From the NCBI RefSeq assembly GCF_049727805.1, contig NZ_JBCNYA010000019.1, positions 1 through 64,000 on the forward strand: a stretch of 64,000 nt of DNA, given 5' to 3'. Position 1 is the first letter of the stretch; each line of letters opens with the position of its first letter. The translations under genes were made by a program, and so were the position numbers. Below, piece by piece: positions 38,808 through 47,481 of this stretch. The DNA is from Frateuria_A sp049727805. Its GTDB lineage: Bacteria; Pseudomonadota; Gammaproteobacteria; Xanthomonadales; Rhodanobacteraceae. The notes under the pieces were generated by a model. It was given only the letters and a program-made list of their open reading frames with translations, made no database searches and had not been told where the DNA came from.

Positions 38808-39410
38808 TTAGTGTCCCAGTGCCAAGTAGTAATAGGTGCCCGATCCGCTGCTGCTCTTCGCGGTGAACCCGGTGTTCGAAAGCGCGGTGTAACTGAGCAT
38901 GATTGACAGGCCCGACGTGCCGGAGTTGCCGGTCAGCGGCACAAAGGCCGCGTTCGGGAAGGCAATCGGGAACAGGTTTGCCGCACCTGTTGAGCTGAAG
39001 CTCGCGCCACCCCACTGCAGGATCACACCGCCCGGAAAAATCTGATAGCCGCCGGCCGCGACGAGTGATTGGTTCGACCCTTGGAAAGCGCTATTGAGCG
39101 TGGCGGCTGTAAGTGCCTTCGTCGCCTCGGACAAACCTTGCGCCTCGGAAGCAGTGGCCAGTTTGGATACGCCCGCCAGCGCCGTGGTCGAGGCTCGCAA
39201 GCCGAGCGCTTGCAGCGCTTGGAGCAATTGGTTGTCGGCGGCCTCGTCTGGCTCGATGCCGGCTGCAATCAGCACGTTGATCAATTCGTCGGTGACGAGG
39301 TTCGCCCAGCTTGCCGGATCGCGGCTCGCCGGCACGCCTGCGCCTGGGTTGCCGTCACTGAACTTGCCTCCGACCAGGCCAACGGTCGCGTCGCTTTTGG
39401 GGTAATCCAT
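38808..39410 (-). CDS. Tail fibre protein, short (gp53-like C-terminal domain)
   Basis: Host-recognition fibre of only 200 residues. The N-terminal half has the pattern of phage collar/fibre proteins (DPASWANLVTDELINVLIAAGIEPDE, then a coiled-coil-like ATKALTAATLNSAF). The C-terminal half is a beta-rich gp53-like tip (GGVILQWGGASFSSTG, FPIAFPNAAFVPL). Much shorter than Mu S, so adsorption specificity rests on one small tip. Confidence 0.78.
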   Translation of the reverse strand: MDYPKSDATVGLVGGKFSDGNPGAGVPASRDPASWANLVTDELINVLIAAGIEPDEAADNQLLQALQALGLRASTTALAGVSKLATASEAQGLSEATKALTAATLNSAFQGSNQSLVAAGGYQIFPGGVILQWGGASFSSTGAANLFPIAFPNAAFVPLTGNSGTSGLSIMLSYTALSNTGFTAKSSSGSGTYYYLALGH

Positions 39411-39420
39411 CGATCGTTCC

Positions 39421-40002
39421 TCAGCTGTAGATGAAGTTGACTTGCAGGTCGGCCGGGTTGTGCTGGCGCATCACGCACTCCAGGACATCGTTCTGCCAGC
39501 TCGCGTAGGCCTCGCCGTAGGTGGAATTGCCGAAGCGCCGGTAGGTGACGGTGTTGAGCGGCGCGTGGACCTCCCATACGAACTGCCAATCGTTGCCGCC
39601 GTACACGTCGCCCAGCGCAGCGCGGTAGCGGCGCGCATAGCGCTTCACGATCTGCACCGTGTAGCCGAGGGAGGCAGCCAGCGAGAGCAGGAACGGTATG
39701 GAGGGGCCGCTGTTCGCGGTGAGGCGCGCGATCAGAGCCGTGCGCCGCGCTTCGACCGTCTGGCCAGCCGGAGTGCAGTCGTCCGGCAAGTCGGCCACGC
39801 GCTCCCAGTCGGGGAGCAGCTCCAGCGTGCTGTCGGGCAGCGATTCGGCGATCAGCGCATCGCCGCGCCCGTCGACCCGCGCCAGCTCCTCGGCCATGCC
39901 TTCGAGCAGCTGCGTCAGCAGGCCGTCGCCGTCCTCCAGCGCGCGACCCGGCGGCAGCAGCGCCCGAAGGTGTTCGCGATACTGGGCGACGGTCATGCCC
40001 AC
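39421..40002 (-). CDS. Baseplate protein gp48-like (DUF2313)
   Basis: A 193-residue protein matching the Mu gp48 / YmfQ group: YREHLRALLPPGRALEDGDG near the start, DWERVADLPDDCTPAGQT and a C-terminal CVMRQHNPADLQVNF. It forms part of the baseplate wedge. It overlaps gp47 by 10 bases. Confidence 0.88.
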   Translation of the reverse strand: MGMTVAQYREHLRALLPPGRALEDGDGLLTQLLEGMAEELARVDGRGDALIAESLPDSTLELLPDWERVADLPDDCTPAGQTVEARRTALIARLTANSGPSIPFLLSLAASLGYTVQIVKRYARRYRAALGDVYGGNDWQFVWEVHAPLNTVTYRRFGNSTYGEAYASWQNDVLECVMRQHNPADLQVNFIYS

Positions 40003-41048
40003 GTGATCACCCCCAGCGTGGTCATGTTGCCGGTGGTTTCGACCACGTCGGCGACCGGCGATACCAAGAGGTGATCCGTCTCGCCCGCGGCGATGCTGAT
40101 TGCCTCGTCAATGTGCGTCAGCAGGATGGTGCCGCCCGGTTCGGCCTCGCGCGCCAGCAGGTCGGCCAGCTCAGCCGTGACGGCATCGCGCACGGCCTGC
40201 GTGTCGGGCACCAGGTGAATGGTCGGGTTGAGCGGCGCAGCGGTCGGGGCGAAGACGGACACGTCCGGGCGCACCGGGCAAACGGCATCGATGTGCGCTT
40301 GCACCGCTGCAACGGTGGCCTCGTCGGGAATCAGTCCGCCCGGCGCATCGTCGGTCACGAATCGCACGGTCACGGTGCCCAGTCCCAACTCCTTGGGATA
40401 GACCCACGCGCGCGTCACACCGGGCACTGCCAACGCCCAGCCTTTGTAGTCGGCGCTGGTACCGCCCTTGGGCGGTGCCTGGATGCGGGCGATAACGCGG
40501 ATGCGCCATGCCTCGACATCTTCCACGTCGGCACCGCCGCCGATGCCCGCGGCGTCGACCGTGGCCGCGCTGCTGACGCCGGCGACGGGCGCAACGAACG
40601 AGAGCGCGGTGTTGGCCACCGCGTCGGCGGCCGAACCGGCGATCAGGGCGGTCACCGTCGCGGTCGCGGTGCCTGCATCGATCGTCGCGTCGGCGTCGGT
40701 CGAGTACTCGCTGCCATCAGCGCGGGTCAGCAGGGTGCCAGCAGGCACCACGCTGCCGTCATTGCCGGTGAACACCACCGGGCCGGTGGCCGCGCTGGCC
40801 GGCTTACGCGGGATCTTCCAGATCGCCGCATGGCGGGCGAGCATGTCCTCGCCACAGGTGTCGGGCAGGATCTGCTTGGCGATCCACTCCTGGTGGCCGT
40901 AGAGGCCGTGCACGGCGCCCGCGAAGGCGCGTGCCAGGATGGTGGTCAGGGCACGGCGCAGGCGCGCCAGGGCGCCCAGCAGACGCGAGCCGATGTCGCT
41001 GTCGATGCGGTCGATCAGCGTGGCGAGGGGTGGGCGGTTGAACGGCAT
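39993..41048 (-). CDS. Baseplate assembly protein J (Mu gp47-like)
   Basis: A 351-residue baseplate wedge protein. Hallmarks are FNRPPLATLIDRIDSDI at the start, GTLLTRADGSEYSTDADATI, GGGADVEDVEAWRIRVI and the C-terminal HIDEAISIAAGETDHLL. It starts directly after the gp46 stop. Full length. Confidence 0.92.
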   Translation of the reverse strand: MPFNRPPLATLIDRIDSDIGSRLLGALARLRRALTTILARAFAGAVHGLYGHQEWIAKQILPDTCGEDMLARHAAIWKIPRKPASAATGPVVFTGNDGSVVPAGTLLTRADGSEYSTDADATIDAGTATATVTALIAGSAADAVANTALSFVAPVAGVSSAATVDAAGIGGGADVEDVEAWRIRVIARIQAPPKGGTSADYKGWALAVPGVTRAWVYPKELGLGTVTVRFVTDDAPGGLIPDEATVAAVQAHIDAVCPVRPDVSVFAPTAAPLNPTIHLVPDTQAVRDAVTAELADLLAREAEPGGTILLTHIDEAISIAAGETDHLLVSPVADVVETTGNMTTLGVITWA

Positions 41049-41492
41049 TTACAGGGCGCTCCACACGTACTGGTACTGGCGGTTGAATGGCGGTGCCTGT
41101 GGCCGCTGGATGGCGATCGCCAGCGTCAGTCGGCCGGCGGCGACGAAGGTGGCCTGCACGTCGATCTCGGAGGCGACGCCTTCCTCCACCAGCCAGGCCA
41201 GCGCCTCGGTGGCGTAGGTCTGCGCGCGCTTGGCCACCTGCGCCAGCTGCTTCTCGCGGCCCAGCAGCCAGAGCTTCGATCCCACCTGGTCGCCGGCGAC
41301 GGACGCGAACGTGTCGCCCCACCAGCCGCGCGGGTCCTGGTCGAGCGGCACGCCGTCGTCGGCGTCGGCCCGTCGATCGAGAAACAGGCTGAGGATCACC
41401 GCGGTTTCCAGTCCCTCGTCGGCGACCAGGTCGGCGGCACCCATCGCCACGTCGGCGTGGTCGGTATCCCACTGCAGGGCGATGTCGGTCAT
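41049..41492 (-). CDS. Baseplate protein gp46-like
   Basis: A 147-residue phage GP46 family protein (DIALQWDTDHADVAM, LETAVILSLFLDRRADADD, GWWGDTFA), part of the wedge like GPW/gp25 of other myophages. Four-base overlap with the preceding spike gene. Confidence 0.9.
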   Translation of the reverse strand: MTDIALQWDTDHADVAMGAADLVADEGLETAVILSLFLDRRADADDGVPLDQDPRGWWGDTFASVAGDQVGSKLWLLGREKQLAQVAKRAQTYATEALAWLVEEGVASEIDVQATFVAAGRLTLAIAIQRPQAPPFNRQYQYVWSAL

Positions 41493-42031
41493 GCGGGCGC
41501 CCTCGATGTCAGCGTGATGCCGTGAGCGGTGACCTCGGTGTCCGCCGTGACGTTCTGCGCGGTGATATCGCCGGCCACCGTGAGCTTCTGCGTGCAGTGG
41601 ACCTCGGGCGAGTCGAGCGTCACCTTGGTGCTTGCGGTCACGGTCACCTCCGGGGCGGTCACCTTCACCGAGCCACCCGAGGTGATCTCGATCGCCTTGC
41701 CGCGCTTGAACTGGATGACGTCGCCCTCGTCGGTGTAGAGCGCCACCTCGCCGTTCTGCAGGCCCTTCAGGCGGTAGCGGCCGTCATCCACGGCGATCGC
41801 CACCAGGTGCGATCGCACGCCCGCCATTGCAGCGACGATGGCCTCAGCGCCAGGCAGCGGCGCGCTGGTGAAGCCGTATTCCTGAAAGCGCTGCACCTGG
41901 GCGACTTCGTCCTGCAGCACGGTGATCTGCAAGCCCTGCACCTTGAGGGCGTCGTTGACCATCGTGACCACGCTGCGCGCAGCCAGCATGCGCACGCGGC
42001 GGGCCAGGGCACGGAGGGCAGCGGCGCTCAC
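41489..42031 (-). CDS. Baseplate spike protein gp45-like
   Basis: Membrane-piercing spike of 180 residues from the GTG at 42031, which overlaps the gpP stop (GTGA) and has GGAGG upstream. The N-terminal OB-like part is followed by a repetitive beta stretch (VKVTAPEVTVTASTKVTLDSPEV) that forms the triangular needle as in Mu gp45. No C-terminal HxH metal motif is obvious. Confidence 0.87.
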   Translation of the reverse strand: MSAAALRALARRVRMLAARSVVTMVNDALKVQGLQITVLQDEVAQVQRFQEYGFTSAPLPGAEAIVAAMAGVRSHLVAIAVDDGRYRLKGLQNGEVALYTDEGDVIQFKRGKAIEITSGGSVKVTAPEVTVTASTKVTLDSPEVHCTQKLTVAGDITAQNVTADTEVTAHGITLTSRAPA

Positions 42032-43068
42032 CACAGGCCTCCATCCGGCTCGGGCTCCGGCAGCTTGATCGGGTCGTAGGCATGGCGGCCCACCACCGTC
42101 AGCTCGGTGCGCTCGCCCTGCTCGTCCAGGGTGAAGTCCACCTGCGAGATCAGGCGCGTCTCGTCGATGTCCAGGAAGCGATCGCGCACGTCGACCAGCG
42201 CGTTGGGCTGCCACAACTGCCCGTTGGCCAGCCAGCCCACGACGGTGTAGACCACCTGGTCGCTGCGCGCCGCGGCGACCGTGCGCTGCCACAGCGCACG
42301 GGTCTTGCAGGTGCCTGCGTTCGCCTGATCCTCGGCGAGGATGATCGTGGGGCGATAGCGCGCGATCGCCGTGTCCAGGGCCGTGCCCGAAGGGGCGGCA
42401 GCCTCGTCGCCGAACATCAGGTCCGTGCCGGCCTGCTGCGCCTTGACGATGTACTCGGCGAAGCGCTGCTGCTGGCTGGAATGACCGTTCGCCTTCAGGA
42501 TGTTCTTACCCAGTTCGAGCGCGGCCGGTGCCTTCAGCTCGGCCGGCTGCGTGATGACCAGGTTGCCCTGGCCATCGGACATCAGCAGCACGCCGCGGTA
42601 GCGCGCAGCGCGCTCCAGGTTCTCCATGACGGTTTCGCCCGGCTCGATGCGCCACTCGGCGAACGGCGCCCCTACGTTGGTGCGCACGATCACCGGCACC
42701 TTGAAGGGCGCCGCGAGATCCTGGGCGATCTGCGCGAGGGTGCGGTTGTGGTAGGTGCCGGCCTTGCAGATGGCGGCGCAGTCGACCAGGTCGCCGGTGG
42801 CGTCGCGACCGCTCACGCCGAGCGTATGCGTTTCCGCGTCGTAGTCCGGTGCGACCACGTCAATCCATCCCTGGATGATGCGCTGGCCGTCGATCGACAC
42901 GGAGCACTTCTGCCCCTTGCGGATAGGCCGCGGCTTGGAGAGGCCGTCGAAGCGCTCCGTCACGGTCAGCTCGAAGCCACCCGCCACCTGCTCGACGCCG
43001 CGGCTGAGCCGCAGGCTTTGCCAGCCGGCATAGCGCTGGCCATCCACCGTCAGCACCAGGTCACTCAC
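42028..43068 (-). CDS. Baseplate hub protein P (Mu gp44-like, late control D family)
   Basis: Hub protein of 346 residues from GTG at 43068, with GGAGG six bases before the start. Conserved segments include TVTERFDGLSKPRPIRKGQKCSVSIDG, VSGRDATGDLVDCAA and WLANGQLWQPNALVDVRD. It forms the hub carrying the spike. It overlaps N by eight bases. Confidence 0.9.
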   Translation of the reverse strand: MSDLVLTVDGQRYAGWQSLRLSRGVEQVAGGFELTVTERFDGLSKPRPIRKGQKCSVSIDGQRIIQGWIDVVAPDYDAETHTLGVSGRDATGDLVDCAAICKAGTYHNRTLAQIAQDLAAPFKVPVIVRTNVGAPFAEWRIEPGETVMENLERAARYRGVLLMSDGQGNLVITQPAELKAPAALELGKNILKANGHSSQQQRFAEYIVKAQQAGTDLMFGDEAAAPSGTALDTAIARYRPTIILAEDQANAGTCKTRALWQRTVAAARSDQVVYTVVGWLANGQLWQPNALVDVRDRFLDIDETRLISQVDFTLDEQGERTELTVVGRHAYDPIKLPEPEPDGGLW

Positions 43069-44320
43069 CCAGCACCTCCAGCGCCTGGCCACCCGTGGCA
43101 AACCCGGGATAGCGAAGATCGTTGCGAGCAACGATCTCCTCTGCGCGGCCTGCATCGCCGTACAGGCGATAAGCCACCACCAGCGCCGGCAGCGTGGTGC
43201 CCGGCGTGAACGTGATCAGGTTCGGCAGGCCCGCCACCCGGGCGCCGATGTCACGCACTACGGCCGCGCGTAGATCCACCAGCTGCGGGTACAGATCGTC
43301 GTCGGCGGTCAGCGATTGATCGTCGAGCGCGTCCGTCAGCGCATCGCGGACGGCTACGGCCTGGTCGGCCGTGCCATAGCCAGCCGTCGCCGGCGTGGTC
43401 GGATCGTTGGCCAGCTGCACGGCCGTGGGTGGGACGGTCTGCGCGGGCACCCTGGACGCCGCTGCTGCCGCCTGCGCCACCGCCGAGCCGCGGACCAGCG
43501 CCTGCAGGGCGGCGCGATTGGTTGCCTGCTGCTGGCGCGCCGGCGTGCTGCCGGTGACCGGCGCCTGGTCGGCGCCGAAGTCCAGCAAGTTGCGGTAGAG
43601 CCCCAGCGCGTCGATCGGCTGGCGGGCGATGGTGCCAAGGCCCAGCACCAGGTCGACCACGCTGGCGCCCAGGTTGAAGGGCGTGCGGATCAGGCTGGAC
43701 AGTTCGTTGGAGAACGCCTGCAGCTGGGCGTTGAACACGGTGACCGAATCCGGCAGGCCCGGGATGCTGTCGCGCAGCGCCTGCAGCTGGTCGGTCAGCC
43801 CGACCAGATCGCTGCTGCCGGCGTCGCTCACCCATTGCGGCGTTCCTTCGACACTCCACTGGCTGGCGAAGCTGTTGGCCAGCACCGCGCCCGTGGCGTC
43901 CGCCTGGCCCTGCACCTGGGTCGCGGTGTCGGCCGTGGCTTCCGGCTCCAGCTTCTCGCCTGCCTCGGCGAACGGGATGCGGAAGCGCGCCACGCCGCCC
44001 TCGCGGGTGCTTTCGTTGACGCTGGCCGGCTGCGCCACCACGACACGGCGCGTGCCCAGGTACGGGTGCACCAGGGTGCCAGCGCCGGGCGCCTCGAGCG
44101 CGGCGATCAGGCGATCGCGCGCGGCCATGTAGTCCGGCCCCAGCACCAGGCACTCGATCGAGAACTGGCGTGCGCGGCGGCCCAAGTCCTCGCCATAAGG
44201 CGTATCGCGCAGCGGGTACTCATGCAGCGACACGCGACGGCCGAAGTCGGCCGAGGAAGCGTCAATCAGGAACGGTACGCCGCGGAAGGAGCCCGGCTGC
44301 AATTCGTCACGCCACGCCAT
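43061..44320 (-). CDS. Baseplate/DNA circularisation protein N
   Basis: A 419-residue Mu N family protein: WRDELQPGSFRGVPFLIDASS at the start is the DNA-circularisation N-terminal domain, and the C-terminal part has the LPALVVAYRLYGDAGRAEEIVARNDL segment. It connects tail tip and baseplate. Separated from the tape measure gene by an inserted opposite-strand lipoprotein gene. Confidence 0.9.
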   Translation of the reverse strand: MAWRDELQPGSFRGVPFLIDASSADFGRRVSLHEYPLRDTPYGEDLGRRARQFSIECLVLGPDYMAARDRLIAALEAPGAGTLVHPYLGTRRVVVAQPASVNESTREGGVARFRIPFAEAGEKLEPEATADTATQVQGQADATGAVLANSFASQWSVEGTPQWVSDAGSSDLVGLTDQLQALRDSIPGLPDSVTVFNAQLQAFSNELSSLIRTPFNLGASVVDLVLGLGTIARQPIDALGLYRNLLDFGADQAPVTGSTPARQQQATNRAALQALVRGSAVAQAAAAASRVPAQTVPPTAVQLANDPTTPATAGYGTADQAVAVRDALTDALDDQSLTADDDLYPQLVDLRAAVVRDIGARVAGLPNLITFTPGTTLPALVVAYRLYGDAGRAEEIVARNDLRYPGFATGGQALEVLGE

Positions 44321-44372
44321 TTGCTAAGCTCCTGGGCCGGCGAATCGGACGCGACGAATTAGGGGAACGGAA

Positions 44373-44744
44373 ATGGCTGATAAGCGCCTCAATAACCCAC
44401 GCTCGCTTTTTATCTTGGCGGTCGGCTTGATCGCTGTATTGAGCGTGGCAGGTTGCAGCGATACGGCATCGAGTGGGACGACGGCCCCGAGCCATATGGC
44501 GGTGACCACGTTCGGCTGTCAGTCCGAAGCGACGGCCGAGCGCATCGGCCAGCTCAACGCACAGAACGATCGCGCCGCGGCCGTGCAATTCGTCGCCGGG
44601 AATATATCCACCGGCGAATGCGCTTCCTTCAACAAGGGCGCCGCGGTTTTTGTCGAGGCAAGAACGCTCACGGGCCTGATAAAAATCAGGCCGCAGGGTA
44701 CGGCCATCGCCTACTGGACCGTGTCGGAAGCAGTCGGTCCGTAG
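44373..44744 (+). CDS. Small lipoprotein, opposite-strand moron in the tail operon
   Basis: A 123-residue predicted outer-membrane lipoprotein. It has a charged N-terminus, a hydrophobic segment (residues 12-26) and lipobox VAGC with Cys28 followed by Ser, so there is no Lol-avoidance Asp. Two further Cys (49 and 83) may form a disulfide. AGGGGAAC lies just upstream of the ATG. It points against all neighbouring phage genes and ends two bases from the tape measure stop. Such isolated genes in tail operons are morons expressed in lysogens. Superinfection exclusion is a reasonable guess but no family is recognised. Confidence 0.8.
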   Translation: MADKRLNNPRSLFILAVGLIAVLSVAGCSDTASSGTTAPSHMAVTTFGCQSEATAERIGQLNAQNDRAAAVQFVAGNISTGECASFNKGAAVFVEARTLTGLIKIRPQGTAIAYWTVSEAVGP

Positions 44745-44746
44745 CA

Positions 44747-46672
44747 TCACGGCAGCATCATCATCATGCCGACGTCCAGCGGCACGCGCGGGTTGTCGCT
44801 TTTGACTTGCTTGACCTTGGCGCGCCCGTCCTGGTCGATCTGGATCTTGATGGTGCCGCCCACCTGGGTCTGCGCCGCGAGGCGGCGATAGCTCGCCTGG
44901 CTCTCGGGCGTGCCCATCAGTTCCTTCACTCGCTTGTCGATCTCCGCGGCACTGGCCGAGCCACCGCGCCACCAGTGATCCAGTTGCATGTGCGCCAGCC
45001 TGATCGCCGCGGCGCGATCGCCACCGGCCGCCGCCCCTTGCAGTTCCCGCGCGCTGCGCGCATCGCTGCCCTCGGCCGAGGTCTGCGATAGCGCCGCAAG
45101 CACGGGAGTGATGCGCGCCAGCGCGGGCATCGCATACGTGAACCACCGGGCGCCGCCACGCTTGGCCGCCGCCTTCTCCGCGGCCTTCTCGGCCGCCGTC
45201 GCGGCTTCCGCGCCAGCCGCGCCCGTCATGCCGCCTGCAGGAAAGTTCGTCACGAACACCGGCACCACGCCGGTCGCAGCCTCTACGGCCTTGCCCTCGG
45301 CGATGCCGGCCGCCACACCACCGCCCCGCTTCAGGAGGTTCTTGAAGAGGCGCCCGCCCGGGCCGGCCGCTCGGCCCAGGCGGTAGACGCCATACAGGCC
45401 CGCGGCGCCCACCAGCGCAGCGCTGCCATAAGACACCCCCTTGGCCACGCCGCGATGCTCGGTCGCCAGCTTGCCGATCGCGGCGCTGAGTTCGTCGGTC
45501 TTCTTGATCGCGCTGGTGAGGTCGCCGAGCAACGGATCGAACAGCGTGGCCAGCGTGCCCTCGTTCGTCGACGCGAGCTTCTGCACCTGGGCGTTGAAGC
45601 CCTTGGCCCAGGTGTCATTCTGCTGCTCCAGGCTCGCCTGCTGGCTGTAGGAATCCTTGATCTCCCAGTAGCTCTTCACGCCCGGCATGCTCGGCGCGAT
45701 CAGCTGCGTCACCGCCTTGCCGCCCGTCTGGCCGAACAGCAGGCCCAGCATCTTGTTCCGCTGTTCCTCCGTCATGCTCTCGGTGCGCTTCTGGATCAGG
45801 CGGATCGACTCGTCAAGGCCGATGAAGTGGCCCTTCTTGTCGTAGAAGTCGAAGCCCGATTCCTTCATCCACTTGCGGCCGCGGTAGCTGCCGCCGGTGA
45901 TACGCGAGAGGAACTCGCCCAGGTCCGAGCCGGCCTCCTCGCCGAGCGGCGCCAGCGCCTTGAGCGCGATCGCCGTGGACTTCAGATCCATGTTGCCGTA
46001 CATGTGCGCACGGCTGCCCACCTGGTCCAGGTTATGGAACAACTGCGCCAGGCTGCCCGAGCTGGTCACGCTGGCCTTGGCGATGATGTCCGCCGCCTCG
46101 CCGTACTGGTCGGGGCGCAGCTGGAAGCTGTGGCCCAGGTTGGCGATGTTCATCGCCACCGTCGCCGGATCTTCGTGCTTGGTCTCGGCCAGGACCTCGG
46201 TCATGTAGGCCGCGCCGTGGCGCACCAGCCGGCCCTTGCTGTCGTACTTCTCCAGGATCGCTTCGAGCGGCACGCCGCCCTGGAACAGCTCGCGCGTGAC
46301 GTCGGTGACCGCCGTCGCGCTGTACTTCATGTGGCTGGCCACCTCGATCGAGTTGGCGCGCACGCGCTCCATCTGATCGGCCAGCAGCTTGGCGTTCGGA
46401 TGGGCACCCTGCAGGATGCCCTCCACGCTCAGCAACGCTTCCTGCAGCTCGGCCGCCTTCTGCACGGCCGGCTTGAGCTTGTTGTACCCGTAGTCGGCCA
46501 CCGCCAACGACTTGAGGCCGGCCGAGGCGTGCCGGATCATCGAGTCGTAATCACGCTGCATGGCCTTCGCCTGCGCGCCAGCGCCGCCGATCTCGGAGCG
46601 GAAGCGCCGTAGCACTCCGCTGAAGAGATCGACGGCGCTGATGCGCATGGCTAGCTTCAGGGTGTCGCTCAT
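44747..46672 (-). CDS. Tail tape measure protein
   Basis: Sets tail length and helps DNA passage. The 641-residue protein starts SDTLKLAMRISAVDLFSGVL and has the TP901/Mu gp42-type core GVPLEAILEK, ITGGSYRGRKWMKESGFDFYDKKG and MLGLLFGQTGGKAVTQ. A hydrophobic/Gly-Ala region lies at about 410-500, and long helices are predicted. It begins six bases before the end of the frameshift extension of gp41, the normal genome position. Confidence 0.9.
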   Translation of the reverse strand: MSDTLKLAMRISAVDLFSGVLRRFRSEIGGAGAQAKAMQRDYDSMIRHASAGLKSLAVADYGYNKLKPAVQKAAELQEALLSVEGILQGAHPNAKLLADQMERVRANSIEVASHMKYSATAVTDVTRELFQGGVPLEAILEKYDSKGRLVRHGAAYMTEVLAETKHEDPATVAMNIANLGHSFQLRPDQYGEAADIIAKASVTSSGSLAQLFHNLDQVGSRAHMYGNMDLKSTAIALKALAPLGEEAGSDLGEFLSRITGGSYRGRKWMKESGFDFYDKKGHFIGLDESIRLIQKRTESMTEEQRNKMLGLLFGQTGGKAVTQLIAPSMPGVKSYWEIKDSYSQQASLEQQNDTWAKGFNAQVQKLASTNEGTLATLFDPLLGDLTSAIKKTDELSAAIGKLATEHRGVAKGVSYGSAALVGAAGLYGVYRLGRAAGPGGRLFKNLLKRGGGVAAGIAEGKAVEAATGVVPVFVTNFPAGGMTGAAGAEAATAAEKAAEKAAAKRGGARWFTYAMPALARITPVLAALSQTSAEGSDARSARELQGAAAGGDRAAAIRLAHMQLDHWWRGGSASAAEIDKRVKELMGTPESQASYRRLAAQTQVGGTIKIQIDQDGRAKVKQVKSDNPRVPLDVGMMMMLP

Positions 46673-46676
46673 TGCC

Positions 46677-46826
46677 TCAGTCGTCGGTGTCGGTGTTCGT
46701 CAGGATGCGCACGAAGAGGTCGAAAACGCTGCGCGGCAGCTCGGTGATTTCCCGGTGGCTCCAGCCCGTGCGAGAGCCAAGCATCAGCACCTTGCGGTGT
46801 TCCGCCTTTAGCCGCCGGGTTCGGCG
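46677..46826 (-). CDS. Frameshift extension of the tail assembly chaperone (gp41')
   Basis: An open frame of 49 codons in the -1 frame of gp41, entered at the GGGAAAC site and ending with TGA five bases inside the tape measure start. It reads from RRTRRLKAEHRKVLMLG to ILTNTDTDD and has no good start of its own. The fusion would be 143 residues. Such G-GT type pairs precede the tape measure in nearly all long-tailed phages, and the extension binds the tape measure while the tail is built. Confidence 0.82.
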   Translation of the reverse strand, partial: RRTRRLKAEHRKVLMLGSRTGWSHREITELPRSVFDLFVRILTNTDTDD

Positions 46827-47107
46827 TTTCCCTGCTTGTCGGCTTTGTCCATGTCCTCGCAGAGCTGGTCGAAGTCCGCCGGGTGCAGCTTGCCGAGCAC
46901 TTTCAGGTCGATCGGGCCGGACAACTCACCCAGGCGCACCAGCTGCTGGCCGAGCATGGCGGCCTTGAACGTCAGGCGCTTGCTCACCGGTGCGTGTTCC
47001 TCGGCGGCGAACAGGTCGGCCGTGGTCGCCTCGCGGATCTCGTAGTCCTTGTAGGTGGCTTCGCCTACCTTCAGGCCATGCTTGAGCGTGTTTTTGATCG
47101 TGCTCAT
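46808..47107 (-). CDS. Tail assembly chaperone gp41-like
   Basis: A 99-residue protein (STIKNTLKHGLKVGEATYKDYEIREATTADLF; ends DKADKQGNAEPGG) of the FluMu gp41 / tail assembly chaperone family. The start overlaps the tube gene stop (ATGA). Its last codons contain a slippery heptamer, and a -1 shift adds 49 residues. This zero-frame product is the shorter chaperone. Confidence 0.88.
   Translation of the reverse strand: MSTIKNTLKHGLKVGEATYKDYEIREATTADLFAAEEHAPVSKRLTFKAAMLGQQLVRLGELSGPIDLKVLGKLHPADFDQLCEDMDKADKQGNAEPGG
46826..46832 (-). promoter_or_regulatory. Programmed -1 frameshift slippery site GGGAAAC
   Basis: Read in the gp41 frame as G-GGA-AAC (X-XXY-YYZ), 15 bases before the zero-frame TAA. 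It matches canonical -1 slippery heptamers such as lambda's GGGAAAG. The -1 frame is open for 49 codons downstream. Confidence 0.85.
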
Positions 47108-47466
47108 GCCACGCGCTCCGCCTTCGCCGAACAGAACTTCAGCGTGGTCTTGCCGCCGTTGGTTGCGGCACCGGCCTCGACCGTCGTGGCGTTCCAGGCA
47201 TGCGGCAGCACGTAGCACTGGCCGCTGTCGCACTTGAAGGTGATCGTGGCGTCGCTGATGTTGTTGAGCGCGTCCAGGTCGGTATCCGCGCCGATGAACA
47301 CGCTGACGTCGACGGTCGACTCCATCGTCTCCTCGGCGAAGCCGTATACCTCGGTGCCCTTGACCACGTTGCGGTTCACGCCGCCCAGGTTGAGCTTGCT
47401 GGAGTCGTCGACCAACAGGCGCTGCCCGTCGACTGATACCTCCGCCTTTCCGAACATCTTTGCCAT
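47104..47466 (-). CDS. Tail tube protein M
   Basis: A 120-residue Mu M family tube subunit: AKMFGKAEVSVDGQRLLVD, NLGGVNRNVVKGTEVYGF, then beta-rich to the end. Its rings form the inner tube within the contractile sheath. It lies 15 bases after sheath gene L, with GAGAGG upstream. Confidence 0.9.
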   Translation of the reverse strand: MAKMFGKAEVSVDGQRLLVDDSSKLNLGGVNRNVVKGTEVYGFAEETMESTVDVSVFIGADTDLDALNNISDATITFKCDSGQCYVLPHAWNATTVEAGAATNGGKTTLKFCSAKAERVA

Positions 47467-47481
47467 TGCGGGTTACCTCTC

